In this document: in pieces, positions 45,155 through 57,142 of the stretch
Numbering within the stretch: position 1 is the first letter of the stretch
How the letters are laid out: each line of letters begins with the position of its first letter
NCBI GenBank assembly: GCA_021401465.1
Contig: JADDMT010000109.1
Coordinates: forward strand, 1-64,000
Direction: 5' to 3'
DNA: 64,000 nucleotides
DNA from: Teratosphaeria epicoccoides
Lineage: Eukaryota; Ascomycota; Dothideomycetes; Mycosphaerellales; Teratosphaeriaceae
The notes under the pieces: model-generated
The model's input: the letters and a program-made list of their open reading frames with translations, nothing else
Database searches by the model: none
What the model was told of the DNA's origin: nothing
Position numbers and translations under genes: made by a program

Positions 45155-45853
45155 ATGGCGTCGAAGAACTCATCAAATGCGGCACACATCCGGAAACGGC
45201 AGTATCGACCTACTGTAACTTCGGCTCTCTTTCGCAGCGTGAACGCACCGGAGCAGCGAGTACGATCACCGCTCTCCCCCGCTCTGCCACCGGAAACACA
45301 ATCGTCGCTCATGAATGTAGGAATGCGGGTGAGAAAAGCAGTACCCGAGGGCTACAAGACGCACAAAACTATCGGCCCAGATGGCTTCCCATTTCCAAGC
45401 ACGGCACCGCTGGCAATGGCTTCGAGCGCAGAGAGGCCGGCGTACAGCATTGAAGAGGGGAGCATGAGGGAGCTGCGGCCGTTTTGCGGATTGCATAAGG
45501 TCGGTGGATGGGGACAGCAGGAAAATGTGCCCCCGCAGAGCATCATGCCTGCATTCAATACCGCAGTGCCGTCCTTCTCGACGTCACAGGGTGGCTTTCT
45601 CTCAGCAACCAGCGTCGAGCCGAGCAAGAAACGCTCATATCACGACGAAATGGAGGACGAGATGGATGCTTTCGTCGACGAGGCAGACACGGAAGACGCG
45701 ACCGCGACGGTACCTCAGCAGCGGCCCCTGGCGAAGCCTCGAGCTCCTCTGAAGCGCACGGCATTTGACAGTGGTGTCTTCATGGGAGAGGACGAGGATG
45801 ACGACTTTGAGGAGGCCACATTCTTGGCTCCCATGGACGTCGATGCTGCTTGA
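45155..45853 (+). CDS. Probable ribonucleotide reductase inhibitor (Spd1/Dif1/Sml1 family)
   Basis: A 232-residue, intrinsically disordered-looking protein. The key block is PPETQSSLMNVGMRVRKAVP followed by EGYKTHK (about residues 45-70). I recall this as the conserved signature of fungal proteins annotated as ribonucleotide reductase inhibitors or damage-regulated import facilitators. Such proteins restrain dNTP synthesis by sequestering or blocking the small subunit and are destroyed in S phase or after DNA damage. The N-terminus is basic (RKRQYRPTVTSALF), resembling the start of Dif1-like proteins. The C-terminal third is strongly acidic (DEMEDEMDAFVDEADTEDA). No introns. The identification rests on motif recall only. 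Confidence 0.7.
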   Translation: MASKNSSNAAHIRKRQYRPTVTSALFRSVNAPEQRVRSPLSPALPPETQSSLMNVGMRVRKAVPEGYKTHKTIGPDGFPFPSTAPLAMASSAERPAYSIEEGSMRELRPFCGLHKVGGWGQQENVPPQSIMPAFNTAVPSFSTSQGGFLSATSVEPSKKRSYHDEMEDEMDAFVDEADTEDATATVPQQRPLAKPRAPLKRTAFDSGVFMGEDEDDDFEEATFLAPMDVDAA

Positions 45854-46555
45854 ACGACGGATGACGGATTCACTGGGTGACGCGATTGATTGTCTGGCAA
45901 AGGTCTGAATGCACGACATATCATTGCTGCTGGCTGCTCGAACTGCTGATGCAGACCTTTCCGAGTGCCGACTTACGCGCCCAACGAACGACACGTTGGT
46001 CAATTGGTGGAGACGTGGGATGGCGTTGTTTTAGGATACCCGGAATTGTGTTTTATGTAGTCAATGACATGATGATGAAAAATTTGAGGCTCATGATCAT
46101 GGCGAATGAATCGATTCGCACACGAAAGGACGAGACTTTCCAACGTGTTGATGCAAATAAATGTTTCGACGCACGTGACAATTCATGAGACGGTGGGGCT
46201 TTCTGTGAGGCGCCGCAGCTTTGAGGTGTTTACAAGCAGGAACGCTGGAAGCTGTGTCGATTTCGTCGCAAAGCAGATCACCAGCACTTTCTTTCCAACC
46301 CGTTCAGAGCTCCAGCAACCAGTGATCACCTGCGCAAGACACATGACAACCTGAAATTCGAACGCAAAGCGAGGCACTACGCGGGAAGCAAAGGCAGAGA
46401 CCCTGCGTCACTCCCGCTCAAGCTTTGTATTTTGACAGGGCACTAGCAGAACTTCCATAAAACACGCTTCTGCTTGTTTCCTTCTTCCTGGCGCATGAGC
46501 CGAGCACGATTGTCGAATACTCGCCTCTCCCACACACAGCGATAGCCGGCCCAGG
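45854..46555. other. Intergenic, 0.7 kb
   Basis: No gene is recognised. It holds the 3' UTR of the preceding gene (an aataaa at about 46156) and the promoter of the importin gene. Confidence 0.4.
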
Positions 46556-49299
46556 ATGGATGTCAACGCCGTCCTCACTGGGACCCTCTCTCCAGGTATG
46601 CAGACGCCCTCACGGCAGCGCGACTCGAGTGCGCGAATGCCTGTTCCGGATTCCTCACTAATGTCTTTGCAGATGCTACGACACGAACACAGGCCGAGCA
46701 GCAGCTCCATCAAGCCGCAGAGGCCGACTTCGTAAGCATTGTCCTCACAGGCCATACGCCATATTCACACACGGGCCGAAGCTGACTCTCCCTCCAGCAA
46801 GGCTACCTACAAACCCTTTCCGCGGAGCTCGCCAACCATGCCGCGCAGACACAGGTCCGGATAGCCGCGGGTCTCGCGCTCAAGAACTCCTTCTCCGCCC
46901 GCGACTATGCCCGTCTGCGCGAGGTGCAGCAGCGATGGCAGACCCGGATCGACCCCAATACCAAGAAGACCGTCAAAGAGCTGGCACTCAAAACACTCGC
47001 CTCGGACGAGATCCGGGCAGGCTATGCTGCTGGGCAGTTCATTGCAGTCATCGCTGCCATCGAGCTGCCTTTAGATCAATGGCCAGAGCTGATGCGCACC
47101 TTGGTGGAGAATGTGGGCTCTGGCAATGACAAGCAGAAGCAGAACAGCTTGGCAACGATCGGCTTCATCTGCGAATCTGAAGATGCCGACCTTCGAGCCA
47201 GCCTCGCCACGCACAGCAATGCAATCCTCACTGCTGTTGTTCAGGGCGCACGGAAAGAAGAGCCGAACAACGATATTCGGCATGCTGCAATCAGCGCGCT
47301 CGGCGACTCGCTCGAGTTTGTCAGAACCAATTTCGAGAATGAAGGCGAGCGGAATTATATCATGCAAGTTATCTGCGAGGCGACACAGGCCGGGGACTCG
47401 AGAATACAGCAAGGCGCTTACGGCTGCCTGAACCGTATCATGGGTCTGTATTATGAGAAGATGCGGTTCTACATGGAGAAGGCACTCTTCGGTCTCACCA
47501 TTCAAGGCATGAAGAGCGACGAAGAGGACGTCTCTAAGCTTGCTGTTGAGTTTTGGTGCACAGTCTGCGAAGAGGAAATCGCCATCGAGGACGACAACGC
47601 GTCCGCGGAGGGCTCTGAGACCCAGCGTCCATACTTCAACTTTGCGCGTATCGCCACCCAGGAAGTCGTGCCGGTACTGCTGGAGCTTTTGGCCAAGCAG
47701 GACGAGGATGCTTCCGATGACGAATACAACATCTCGCGCGCTGCTTACCAGTGTGTGCAGCTTTGGTCGCAAGCTGTCGGAAGCCAAATCATCCCGCCGG
47801 TCATTGGCTTCGTGGAGAAGAACTTACGTGCGGAAGACTGGCATTTGCGGGATGCAGCAGTGTCGGCTTTTGGCGCCATCATGGAGGGTCCGGACGAGAA
47901 GGTCTTAGATCCTCTCGTCAAGCAGGCTCTGCCGGTCCTTATCAGCATGATGAGTGACAGCAACGTCCAGGTCAAGGACTCCGCTGCCTATGCACTTGGT
48001 CGTGTCTCGGAGGCAGTTCCCGACTCTATCGATCCGCAGGAGCACTTGCAACCGCTCATATCCGCCCTGTTCCAAGGCTTGTCGTCGCACCCAAGGATGG
48101 CATCCTCTTGCTGCTGGGCATTGATGAACTTGGCGGATCGCTTTGCTGGAGAGCCTGGCTGCGAGAGTAACGCTCTCAGCCCTCATTTCCAGGCCAGCAT
48201 CCAGCATATCCTTCAACTCACCGAGAACACGGCCGATAACCAGCTGCGAACTGCCGCATACGAGGTCCTCAATGCATTCGTCACTAACGCTGCCAACGAT
48301 AGCGTGCAATTGGTTGCTGAACTTTCGAACGTTATCATCGACAGGCTCGAGAAGACTGTGCCAATGCAGCAGCAGGTCGTGTCCATCGAGGACCGCTTAA
48401 CTCTTGAAGAGGTTCAAACGTCTCTGACCTCTGTTCTCATCAGCATAACTCAGCGACTGGAAAAGGAAATCCAGCCGCAAGCCGACCGCATTATGCAGCT
48501 CCTGCTTAACCTTCTGCAGTCACTTGGTGCCAAGAGCTCAGTCCCTGATACCGTCTTCGCCGCTATCGGTGCTCTTGCGAACGCCTTGGAGCAAGACTTC
48601 GAGAAATACATGCAGAGCTTCTCACCATTTCTGCTCAATGCGCTCAACAACCAGGAGGAGCCGCAGCTGTGCTCCATGGCCATTGGTCTTGTCTCTGATA
48701 TCACGCGGGCTCTAGAGGACAAGATCCAACCGTTCTGCGACCAATTCATGAACGCACTGTTGAACAACTTGCGCTCGACCAATCTGGGCAACCAATTTAA
48801 GCCTGCCATTCTGCAGTCATTCGGCGACATTGCTCAAGCCATCGGTGGGAGCTTTGAAACCTACCTGTCAGTCGTAGCGCAGGTGCTGCAGCAGGCCGCT
48901 GGCATCTCGATCCAGTCTGAGAGTGTTGGCAACTATGAGATGCTTGACTACATTGTCTCGCTCCGTGAAGGTATCATGGATGCGTGGGGCGGCATCATTA
49001 TGGCCCTGAGGCAAGGCAACAAGCAAGAGCTCCTGCAGCCATATCTCGACAGCATCTTCCAGCTACTGCAGACTGTATACCAGGATCCCAACAGGACCGA
49101 GGCGTTGCTGAGGAGCAGTATGGGCGTCATTGGGGACATTGCCGAGGCGTTTCCGAACGGACAATTCAGCCACTACTTCCGCAATGACTGGCTGACAACT
49201 ATGGCGCGTGACACGCGCGCCAACAAGGAACACTCGCCGCGCACACAGGAGACCGCACGCTGGGCCAGGGAGCAGATCAAGCGCCAAGTCGGTATGTAA
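46556..49299 (+). CDS. KAP95: Importin subunit beta-1 (karyopherin Kap95)
   Basis: This is the nuclear import receptor that binds importin-alpha or cargo, Ran-GTP and FG nucleoporins. Exons are 46556-46595, 46673-46731 and 46798-49299, giving 866 residues, matching Kap95 (about 860). The N-terminus MDVNAVLTGTLSPDATTRTQ plus AEQQLHQAAEADF is the first HEAT repeat and IBN region. Further HEAT repeats run throughout, for example DAAVSAFGAIMEGPDEKVLD and VKDSAAYALGRVSEAVPDSI. The acidic loop DEDASDDEYNISRAAYQCVQ is at the usual place. Donors are GTATGC and GTAAGC; acceptors are GCAG and CCAG. No defect is seen. The tail ends REQIKRQVGM. Confidence 0.95.
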
Positions 49300-49571
49300 T
49301 CTACCCCTACCTTAACGAGGCTGTCGACTTCGACCTTCTGTTCCGCATGGTTGAAAGTGTGCATAAAAAGGTGGCACGGACATACTTGCCACCGCTGAAG
49401 TGCGCCTATCCATCATCATCCTTCTCAGCAAATTGGCAAAAGTTGGTCTAGGACACTAGTTTGCCTCCTTTTGTGGATATGGGCTGATCCTGAGCAGCGG
49501 CTGCAGGCAACGTCAATATGTCTTAGGAGGGCATTACCGGACTTCAAACCGACCCGAGAGCCGCGCATCTC

Positions 49572-49838
49572 ATGGCCCAGTCCCAACCCAGAGCCTTCAT
49601 CTGTCATAAACTGCAGGCACAATTTGCCTACAATGCTCAACGTGGCTGGCTCAAGGACGAGCTATATGTTTGGCAGGCCATGTTGCACGGTCATCGAAGG
49701 CTATGTGAGCAATGTTATAAGGATTATCCTATCGACATGACATCCGAGGAGTGGTTACCGGCCAGTGGCATGAATCCTCACAAGCGCCGAATCGACCAGC
49801 CTTGCGAACCAACTTCCAGGCATATCCTTTTCGAATAA
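49572..49838 (+). CDS. Possible small protein with CxxC motif
   Basis: An 88-codon frame from ATG to TAA. The central part (KDELYVWQAMLHGHRRLCEQ, then CYKDYPIDMTSEEWLPASG) has a protein-like mix of aromatic and charged residues and a CEQC pair. No signal peptide or family is recognised. It is tandem with the importin gene, 270 bp downstream. It may be a genuine small gene or an exon. Confidence 0.3.
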   Translation: MAQSQPRAFICHKLQAQFAYNAQRGWLKDELYVWQAMLHGHRRLCEQCYKDYPIDMTSEEWLPASGMNPHKRRIDQPCEPTSRHILFE

Positions 49839-50370
49839 TCCTCGATCCCATCTGAACTGAAGGACGGTCATGTCGTCCCATCAAAAGCCTCGATACGTAC
49901 CACGCCATTCCTGAACATGCCAGCGTGGTACGTCGAGCTCCCACCATCGACTTACCCACGACACCAACACGATACCCCAACACGAACGGCCCCTCGTTGT
50001 ATGTCACCGGAACCGCATCCCTGACCCGATGAGCACCCATAAATTGCACAATTCACCTCGCATAGCGATAGGAGCCATGATTCGTCCCGCGGCGCAGGAG
50101 AAGCTTCACGCAGGAAAGCGAGAAACGGGAGCAGTAGATGTGAGCTGCCTGCCTGGTCCGGCAGGTCGCCAGACCCTGGCAGATAGATATGCTATGCTGT
50201 AACAAACACTGTGCGATCACAGAATTATTCCACGTCTCGACCCGATGCTCACTCGCAACAGCTTCTGGCGGCGAACAGCTGCGGAGGTGGACAATGATCC
50301 TGATCGAATGAGATGTGATTGTCGCGATGCGTCGACGTCGACGATTACAATTCCCTGATTAGTGTACACA

Positions 50371-50640
50371 TCATGTGTCTGTCTGCTCATCCCCATCTGC
50401 GGTCCTCGCCTGCACAACAGCACTCCCGTCTCCAGAATGCCCATACCTACACATAGTGTCGTACCATCCACACTTGCCATTCTGCCACGCCTGAGGTGTG
50501 ACTGCTTGATTGACGCACTCCCGCGTTGTCATCCTGCCATCCGCGAAGATCTCGTGCGCGTACGGAAACTGAGCGTCAGTGCAGTCCTTGGAGTACCAAG
50601 TGTAAAAAGTGTGAAATTTTGCTGGTATGTCTTCGTGCAC
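50371..50640 (-). CDS. Possible exon of a small cysteine-containing protein
   Basis: A minus-strand open segment of about 89 codons encodes TFYTWYSKDCTDAQFPYAHE, then FADGRMTTRECVNQAV and WQNGKCGWYDTMCRYGHSG. It has four cysteines and many aromatics, which looks like a compact secreted-type domain. The frame opens with GTG, so an upstream exon is needed. A plausible donor GTAAGT lies near 50808-50815 on the same strand, but I could not build a full gene. The family is unknown. Confidence 0.3.
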   Translation of the reverse strand: MHEDIPAKFHTFYTWYSKDCTDAQFPYAHEIFADGRMTTRECVNQAVTPQAWQNGKCGWYDTMCRYGHSGDGSAVVQARTADGDEQTDT

Positions 50641-50978
50641 ATTCTCCTTCTTCGGCGCCTATTCGGTCAATGCCCCTGGTAGGTACGCTGAGCGCCTTCA
50701 GCGATTCTTCGGTTCTCTGTTTGGAGGTCTCGTCGAGGCATTTGCCCATGGAAGACATGGCGTTGGTCTGGGTTGTGGCAAGGGGAGAGGACGGGACGGA
50801 GGAGGGCGTCGTACTTACCTTATCCGTGGCGTGCGAGAAAGGGTCCTGGGCTCGAGCAAACACTGTGTCAAGACGACCGGCTATTTCTTGAAGGTCGAAA
50901 GGCGGATCATGACTGGTGCTTGCTGGTGCAAAGGAGATTAGCGCTTGATGCCAATATCTAAATGCCCGTTCATGCTAA

Positions 50979-52529
50979 CTATGCTTCTCTGTCATCCTCA
51001 TCATCCTCTGCGACAGTCCTTTCTACAATCAAGTTGCCAGATCGCCCGATCCGCCCTCGTATGTTGCCCCCCTGCCCCAAGTCGTACACTTCTCTTGGCA
51101 TCGGTGACACCAGTCGGAATTGATAATCGTGCTCGTATCCTGCAGGCTTCGATACCTTCTTCTCTTGCGCCTCAGCGTCCTCCTTGAGCAAATCGTAGCA
51201 TTCAACGTAGGCATACAGCTCCTCCAGATCTGCGTCGGGCCTGAACTTCCGCACCACGCGCCCACCGTCTGACATTCGGATGCTGACTCTGACAGCATCT
51301 TTGATATCTGCACCCGGCTCGGAAGGTATGCTCTGTGCTCGCCATCTCCGCCATTGCGCGAGCTGTCGTGCCTGATCTGCCTTCTGCTTCTCTCGCTCCC
51401 TCTCTTCGTGTTCGACCTTGTCGCGCGCAGCCTCTTCCTCTTTCCGCTTGCGTGCCTTCTCTCTGTCCTGCGCCAGAGACCGCTCATATGCGCTTTCCTG
51501 CTCCTGCCTTAAGTTCCTGCTCGCCTGCTGCTCTTGCCTCTGTCTCCGTATCCGCTCCAAGTCTACCCTTTGGCTGTCCATGACGGAGTGCATCTTGGCG
51601 AGTACGTGCTGGGCACTTAATGCGCCCTGGAAGGTCGCGACTTTCGACATTGCGGTACTCGAGACAGACGGCGTATGTACAATGGCTGTGATGAACGGGA
51701 ACTGTGTAGCATTCAATGCATTGGCAACCTGATATGCTTCTGCGTCGCGCACACTACCACCCCACACGATAATGTTATTGCTCGGATCGTTGAGAAAAGC
51801 TAGAAGGTCCGGGTCGTGCAGGGTCTCTTGGACAAACTTTGGCGTGTCATCGTGCTCAGGCGAGATAAGGACCACCATAAGCCATTTCAGATCCCTCTTC
51901 GCCTCGTCGTATGCTGCGGAGTAGCCACCTTGGTAGAACTGCACCTGGCCTTGGGCAACGCCATAGTCCTCCTCCAACTCCCTTACGAATCGCGCAGCCG
52001 AGTCTCGCGGATTCAGTGGTCTTCGTCGCGCGTCTCGCGATGGTTGCGAAGCTCGTCCAGAATAGAAGCGCAATAGCAATCTGGGCAAGAAAGGGAATAC
52101 GTAACCTACGGCGCCGAATATTCGTTGGAAGATAAGGTAGGTAAGGTTGAAGGGAAGCAGCAGGATGGAGATTGGGAAGGGCACTGGTTGAATGAGCTGG
52201 TTCTCAGGTATTGGACCGACGCGTGGTGCTTGCTCCAAGCCATTCGTCCGATCTCGTCGTGAAGCTTGAGACGGTATGCCATCCATCAGGACCTCTGTTC
52301 GTCTTGCTGTGTCTGGCGGCGGGGCTGCTCGTGCTGCTTCTGCGACCAGATCAACCGTGTCTGCATCGCCGTCGAAGAAGCGCGTGATTGCGATCTGTGC
52401 GTTCCACTGACATCGTTGTAATAGCGGTACTGCCTGCTCGAGCTCTTGGTCTGTGACAGAGGTGAATTGCTGCAAGGCCAGCTGTTGCTCCTCGTTGAGA
52501 CTCGTGACATCGAAGCCTGAATTCGACAT
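50979..52529 (-). CDS. UBX2: UBX-domain ERAD factor (Ubx2/FAF2 type)
   Basis: An ER-membrane recruiter of the Cdc48/p97 ATPase for degradation of misfolded proteins and lipid-droplet control. 516 residues from ATG 52529 (MSNSGFDVTS). Domains in order: a UBA-like helix bundle (about 11-53), a hydrophobic hairpin PFPISILLLPFNLTYLIFQR to PRLLLRF (about 117-154), and a UAS thioredoxin-like domain (about 185-325). A long charged coiled coil (about 330-405) and a UBX domain (about 420-500) follow, with VRVSIRMSDGGRVVRKF and the loop LVSPMPREVYD that contacts Cdc48. The tail is acidic. The open frame continues to 52559 without ATG. Single exon. It is divergently placed with PAN3. Confidence 0.92.
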   Translation of the reverse strand: MSNSGFDVTSLNEEQQLALQQFTSVTDQELEQAVPLLQRCQWNAQIAITRFFDGDADTVDLVAEAARAAPPPDTARRTEVLMDGIPSQASRRDRTNGLEQAPRVGPIPENQLIQPVPFPISILLLPFNLTYLIFQRIFGAVGYVFPFLPRLLLRFYSGRASQPSRDARRRPLNPRDSAARFVRELEEDYGVAQGQVQFYQGGYSAAYDEAKRDLKWLMVVLISPEHDDTPKFVQETLHDPDLLAFLNDPSNNIIVWGGSVRDAEAYQVANALNATQFPFITAIVHTPSVSSTAMSKVATFQGALSAQHVLAKMHSVMDSQRVDLERIRRQRQEQQASRNLRQEQESAYERSLAQDREKARKRKEEEAARDKVEHEEREREKQKADQARQLAQWRRWRAQSIPSEPGADIKDAVRVSIRMSDGGRVVRKFRPDADLEELYAYVECYDLLKEDAEAQEKKVSKPAGYEHDYQFRLVSPMPREVYDLGQGGNIRGRIGRSGNLIVERTVAEDDEDDREA

Positions 52530-53273
52530 GATATCCTCAGTGGCAACAGCACTCGGCACAATGCAGACGCCCCGGCAGTCTCTGGATGTTGGCAGGAGTG
52601 TCCGGATGAAGAGCCACGTTCAGCGGATAGAGGCAAGATGTACGGCATTGCTTCAGAACAAGCTTCCGGACCGATCCAGAGCCGCTTTCACGTGGGTGAG
52701 GTGAGACTCAGCGGGATGGGATGTGCGACGTGTGCACGTCTTTGCACTCATCAACGTCCCAGCTCGCTGGCGCTGGGGACATATTGCGCGAGTTGGCTGA
52801 TCCGAGTCAAAAGCAAAGCGCATCGTAGAGCGACGCTGCGCTTGCATGGCATGATGGAGAAGCGCCAGCAACCTGGAAGCGACCATACTACCCGAGACTG
52901 CGACTTCTCTTGGCCATCATAGCCTCAGACGTACGAGATCCCTGATCTGGTCTTCGCCATTCGTTTCGTACAAGATCAATACACAGCTGAATTTTGCGTT
53001 CCTCTACTACGTGGTCGGAGATTGCCTGCGTGAAAATTTAGGGGTACGTAATGCTATTGACAGCCATGTCGAAGTACATAGTCATAGGGCGGCCGCATGT
53101 GAGCTTGCTGCGTCTTTGGCATCCTCCTTTGGGCCCCGCGGGGCTCATCCTCTGTTGTCTTTGCTGCACACTTGAGCAGTCAGGGCTGACTTCAGCACTA
53201 CCGCAGGCATTTTTGTCGCCCAGAAGACCGGGCAGCTTCTTTGTGCTTGCGGATTCCATGAGACCGGCATGAT
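52530..53273. other. Divergent promoter region of UBX2 and PAN3
   Basis: No gene is seen. An additional 5' exon of PAN3 within the right half cannot be excluded. Confidence 0.4.
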
Positions 53274-55584
53274 ATGGCCGCAGGTCACCGGATGTCTGGA
53301 GATGCTAGGAGATTCACGTCCGGCAACTACAGGTTCGAGAATCAGCGGCCAATGAGCTCGCAATCCTGTCGAAATGGACCACAGTGTCGCAAGTACCAAG
53401 AGGGCACTTGCAATTACAATCATGATTTCAGTGGCGCTTTCCAGGCCGATGGTCTTTCCAAGAAGAGTCTCAACGTTGACTCGCCTTCGTTCACGCCAAC
53501 ATTTACCCCGAAAATGGGCAATGTGCAGCCTGTCATGAAGTCTCTTGGTTTGTCGCCAAAGGCTGCGGCCGCTGCGAGCTTCACCCCTCGGGGCCCAGGG
53601 GCTGCAACTCCAGCGGGAACGTCGCATGTGAAAGTGCCTTCCGGAGAGTTTGTCCCCGGACAGGCCTTCCAGCCGCAACAATTCCAAGAGTTCACACCCG
53701 GGCAGAACTTTCTGCCCCAGCCACAGCTTGATAGTCAACAGTCGTCTTTACAAGCTCCGTTGAACTTCAATGATGCATTTCTCAGCCAGCAAAGTGGCAT
53801 TTCCAGCTTGGACGGCGCACATCAACAGTTTAGTGCCTTCAGCCAGGCTGCACCACCAGTTGCTGGACAAAATTTTTATCAGGAGGCAGGAGGCTTCAAA
53901 TATCCGCTCAACTATCATCTGTCGGCTGCTGTCGGGCCCAAGCGAGAGAACATGACGGCATACCAGCGTGCATCGGCAGACTTCTTCATCTCTGACAATC
54001 TTCGGGAAGAGTTTCATAAGAAGGCAGACGCCGCATTGCAGACTTTCCCAAACAGCACGCTTCCTCCACAGATCGAGCATTTCCATTCTCTGGTGGCTCT
54101 TGAAACCAATACGCCAAAGACACAACCTCTATTTGGCTACCCCAGCTCGATATACAAGGCTACCTCAGCGAAAGACGGTCATCAATATGCGCTGCGACGT
54201 ATTGAGGGCTTCCGCTTGACCAGTGAGCACGCCATCACAAATTTCCAGCCCTGGAAACGCGTCAGCAGCGCAAGCGTTGTCCATGTTCACGATGCTTTTA
54301 CGGGCAAGTGGTTTGGCGACAGCTCTTTGATTGTGGTTGCAGACTACCATCCACTTTCGCAGACGCTAGCTGACAGGTACTTTACCCAAGGACGGGCTGT
54401 TAGAAGTGGCTCGCTTATGGTGGCTGAGAATGAGCTTTGGAGCTACTTTGTTCAGCTCGCGAGCGCCTTACAAAGCATTCACGAAGCAGGTTTGGCAGCT
54501 CGAACAATGTCGGCCTCGAAGGTTCTAGTGACATCGAAAGGACGCTTGAGGCTGGGCGGATGCGGTGTGCTAGATATTCTTCGGCATGAAGAAGGTGAGA
54601 TGGACCGCTTGCTGCGATTTTGGTGACCCAGGTGGAGTGCACCTTTGCGCTTTCAATCGATTGGGTCTCGTTACTACGGCGTGACCACGATCACAATGCT
54701 CTTGGCAATCGGCTTGATGCTAACATTGTTCAGGTCATTCGATCGCGGACCTGCAGCGGGCTGACTTGCAAGACCTCGGTCGCCTTGTTCTGGGCATTGC
54801 CGCGCGCAACCAGACCGCATATCAGAACATTGAGAAGGCGCTCCAGCTAGTCAGCCGGGCCTACAGCGACCGGTTCCGAGCATGTTTGTCCTGGCTACTG
54901 TCACCGCCTGCAGCCGCAGAGAACGAGTTGTCACGGCAAGAAGAAACAGCTTTCACCAACTACTCCGTCAATGCTCTCTTGAGCAACATTGCCGACAAAG
55001 TTGTAGCAGCATTTGATAGCACACTTCACGCCGATGACCATCTCACGGACAACCTCATGCGCGAGCTTGAGAACGGTCGACTGGCGCGACTGCTCATGAA
55101 GATCAACATCATTCTCGATCGACCGGACGTTAGCATCGAGCCGCATGGTAATAGGAACCCAGCACTAATGAACCAGCCAGGATCTGCGTGGTCAGAGACT
55201 GGCGAGCGGTACCCTCTACAGCTGTTTCGAGATTATGTGTTCCATCAGGTCGATCATGATGGCCGTCCGTTGATGAACCTAGGCCACATCGTCACGTCGC
55301 TCAATAAGCTAGATGCAGGTAAGCCGCGGAATGAAGAATATGTCCACGCAAGCGGTGCTAACGAAGCGTCAGGCATCGACGAAGAGGTGCAGTTGGTCAG
55401 TCGCGATGAGCAAACAATGCTCATATCAAGCTACAAGGTAAGCTGCGTGGCTCGTAACTCTCGCGCGCCTCTGTGGCAAGCAGTTTTTTCCTGGACTGGT
55501 GATGCTGATACGCCACAGATACTCAAGCGCTGCTTCGAGAGTGCGTGGGCCGAGTTGAACAAGGCGAGTAATGCTCGACGTTAG
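53274..55584 (+). CDS. PAN3: PAN2-PAN3 deadenylase regulatory subunit PAN3
   Basis: PAN3 recruits the PAN2 nuclease to poly(A)-binding protein for the first phase of mRNA poly(A) shortening in the cytoplasm. Exons are 53274-54594 and 54734-55584, giving 723 residues. The intron is 139 bp (GTGAGA, branch GCTAAC, TTCAG), and the join gives GHSIADLQRADLQDLGRL. An N-terminal CCCH finger is visible (CRNGPQCRKYQEGTCNYNHD, about residues 38-57). The next 200 residues are Pro/Gln/Ser-rich and should hold the PAM2 motif (SKKSLNVDSPSFTPTF at about 67-82). The pseudokinase domain lacks normal catalytic signatures (LAARTMSASKVLV). The C-terminal knob ends DEQTMLISSYK and FESAWAELNKASNARR. The start at 53274 is the first in-frame ATG; an earlier exon is possible. 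Confidence 0.92.
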
Positions 55585-57142
55585 GTGACCAGCAGGGAGA
55601 AGGGATCTCGCGCACACAATTGCGAGCGAATAAATCTCGACTGCAAGAGAGAAGCGACTTTTGAGTGATCGCCGGGGCCCCAAGGAGGTGCAATCGCGAC
55701 TCAAAGGTATTGCGCAAAACGAAGCGAAGCAGGGACAGGAACATCCAGACGATGATGTGTGTCGCTGCTTGCAGGCAGATAGGACAGTACAGTTGGTTGA
55801 ACTGCCGACTTGGAAATTGATATCGCTAAGATCATACGATGCTCAAAGATCACCAAACTCAGCATGCTTATGTTCATGCACGGTGCAGATCTCACTAGGC
55901 CAGGAACAGCGGGAAGCAGGCTTGTCGCGGAACGGTAGACAGGCGCTGCAGGCGTGAAGTGGGCACGAGGGTCAGCTCCCATAGCGCCCATACCTCAGTT
56001 GCACAAGTAAGCCAAATCGGATCAGTTGGACCAGGGCAGGCATCGATTCACATATCTCGGATGGAATAAAGACGTCAAGGCGTCGCGAGATGCAATTCAC
56101 GGCCATTAACGCACATGGTCTAGCAAGACCAATCGTGACTCATAATAAATCTGCGGTCTATCATCAAATGCAGCGCGTCGCTGTATGACCGGCACCGCTG
56201 TAGGAGGCCACAGTGTGTTGAGAAGACAAGCTTTTTTGAGCGCACGAGGTTGTCATCGTACCCTGGATCTTGCTGAGTGGGCCGAGTGACAGCACTACTC
56301 AGCAGATCATCATACCGCTGCGTGACCCAAGCATATAGATGATCCATGTGCTTGAAGACGTCGGTGCTTTCCAACATACGCAGCCAAGCAGTAGTTGTCG
56401 TCAGTCCCGCCTCCGCATTCATGGAAGAGCTTCCATGCTCTCCAGGTTCGTTCGACGGGCTTTCTCAGGGCGGTGAGAGCCCGGGACTTCAGAGATGCCA
56501 CCGTGAATAAGATGTAATATTGACTGATCGGGAGCACGTGTATCAAAGAACGTTCAATATGTAAAGACGTGTTAGCGCATTCGTGATGGCGCGCTGTGCA
56601 CGTGAGAGAAAGAGAAACCTGCGGAAAATTGTGCCTCAGGATATCGTTGTTCCTAGCGTATGTTTCGTGCAGCTGGGTGCTCACATCACGAGCAAGACGT
56701 ATGTGTGTGCAATGACCAGCTTGTTCTCCCAAGGCTGCACCTCGCTCGAGCGCCCGACATCACTCAGCAAGCAACAATCAGTGCGCTATTCCACCAGAAT
56801 CATGATCTAAAGTAAAGATACCTATCGAGTCCAAGCGGATTGGCGGAGCGAGTGAGCCAACCTCATGCACCGTATTCTGTGCGAGATTCGGCAGATTGAC
56901 AGCAGGCTCAGTTCTTCGCCTTCGCCTGCATTGTCAAGACCACGGCATACCTCGTGTCTCTGCTATCAACGAGATTTACGCCGCTTCGGCAGCAGGTGCT
57001 GAGGCACATAGCATCCTCTGGCGGCTAGCACGAGCGAGGACCACACTGCGCCGGAGAAGTCTGCAAAGGCTTCGAAAGCACCATTGCCAGCTCGTCCGCT
57101 GCTCGAGCCCCGAGACCGGCGCCCTCATGAGCTGAATTTACG
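55585..57142. other. Intergenic, 1.6 kb
   Basis: No gene is recognised. It lies upstream of the LAMMER kinase and may hold a long leader. Confidence 0.4.

Larger units (their letters stand above)
49300..50978. other. Intergenic, 1.7 kb, with two weak small ORFs
   Basis: Two possible small coding segments are listed separately (49572-49838 plus, 50371-50640 minus). Nothing else is supported. Confidence 0.4.

Noticed and set aside
47071..47787. 238-codon antisense frame in importin-beta
   Set aside because: Shadow of the KAP95 HEAT repeats; no independent coding evidence.
40000..49300. Possible metabolic gene cluster (GH55, FAD monooxygenase, neighbours)
   Set aside because: Adjacent genes are an RNR-inhibitor-like protein and importin-beta. 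No synthase, transporter or regulator is present, so grouping appears accidental.
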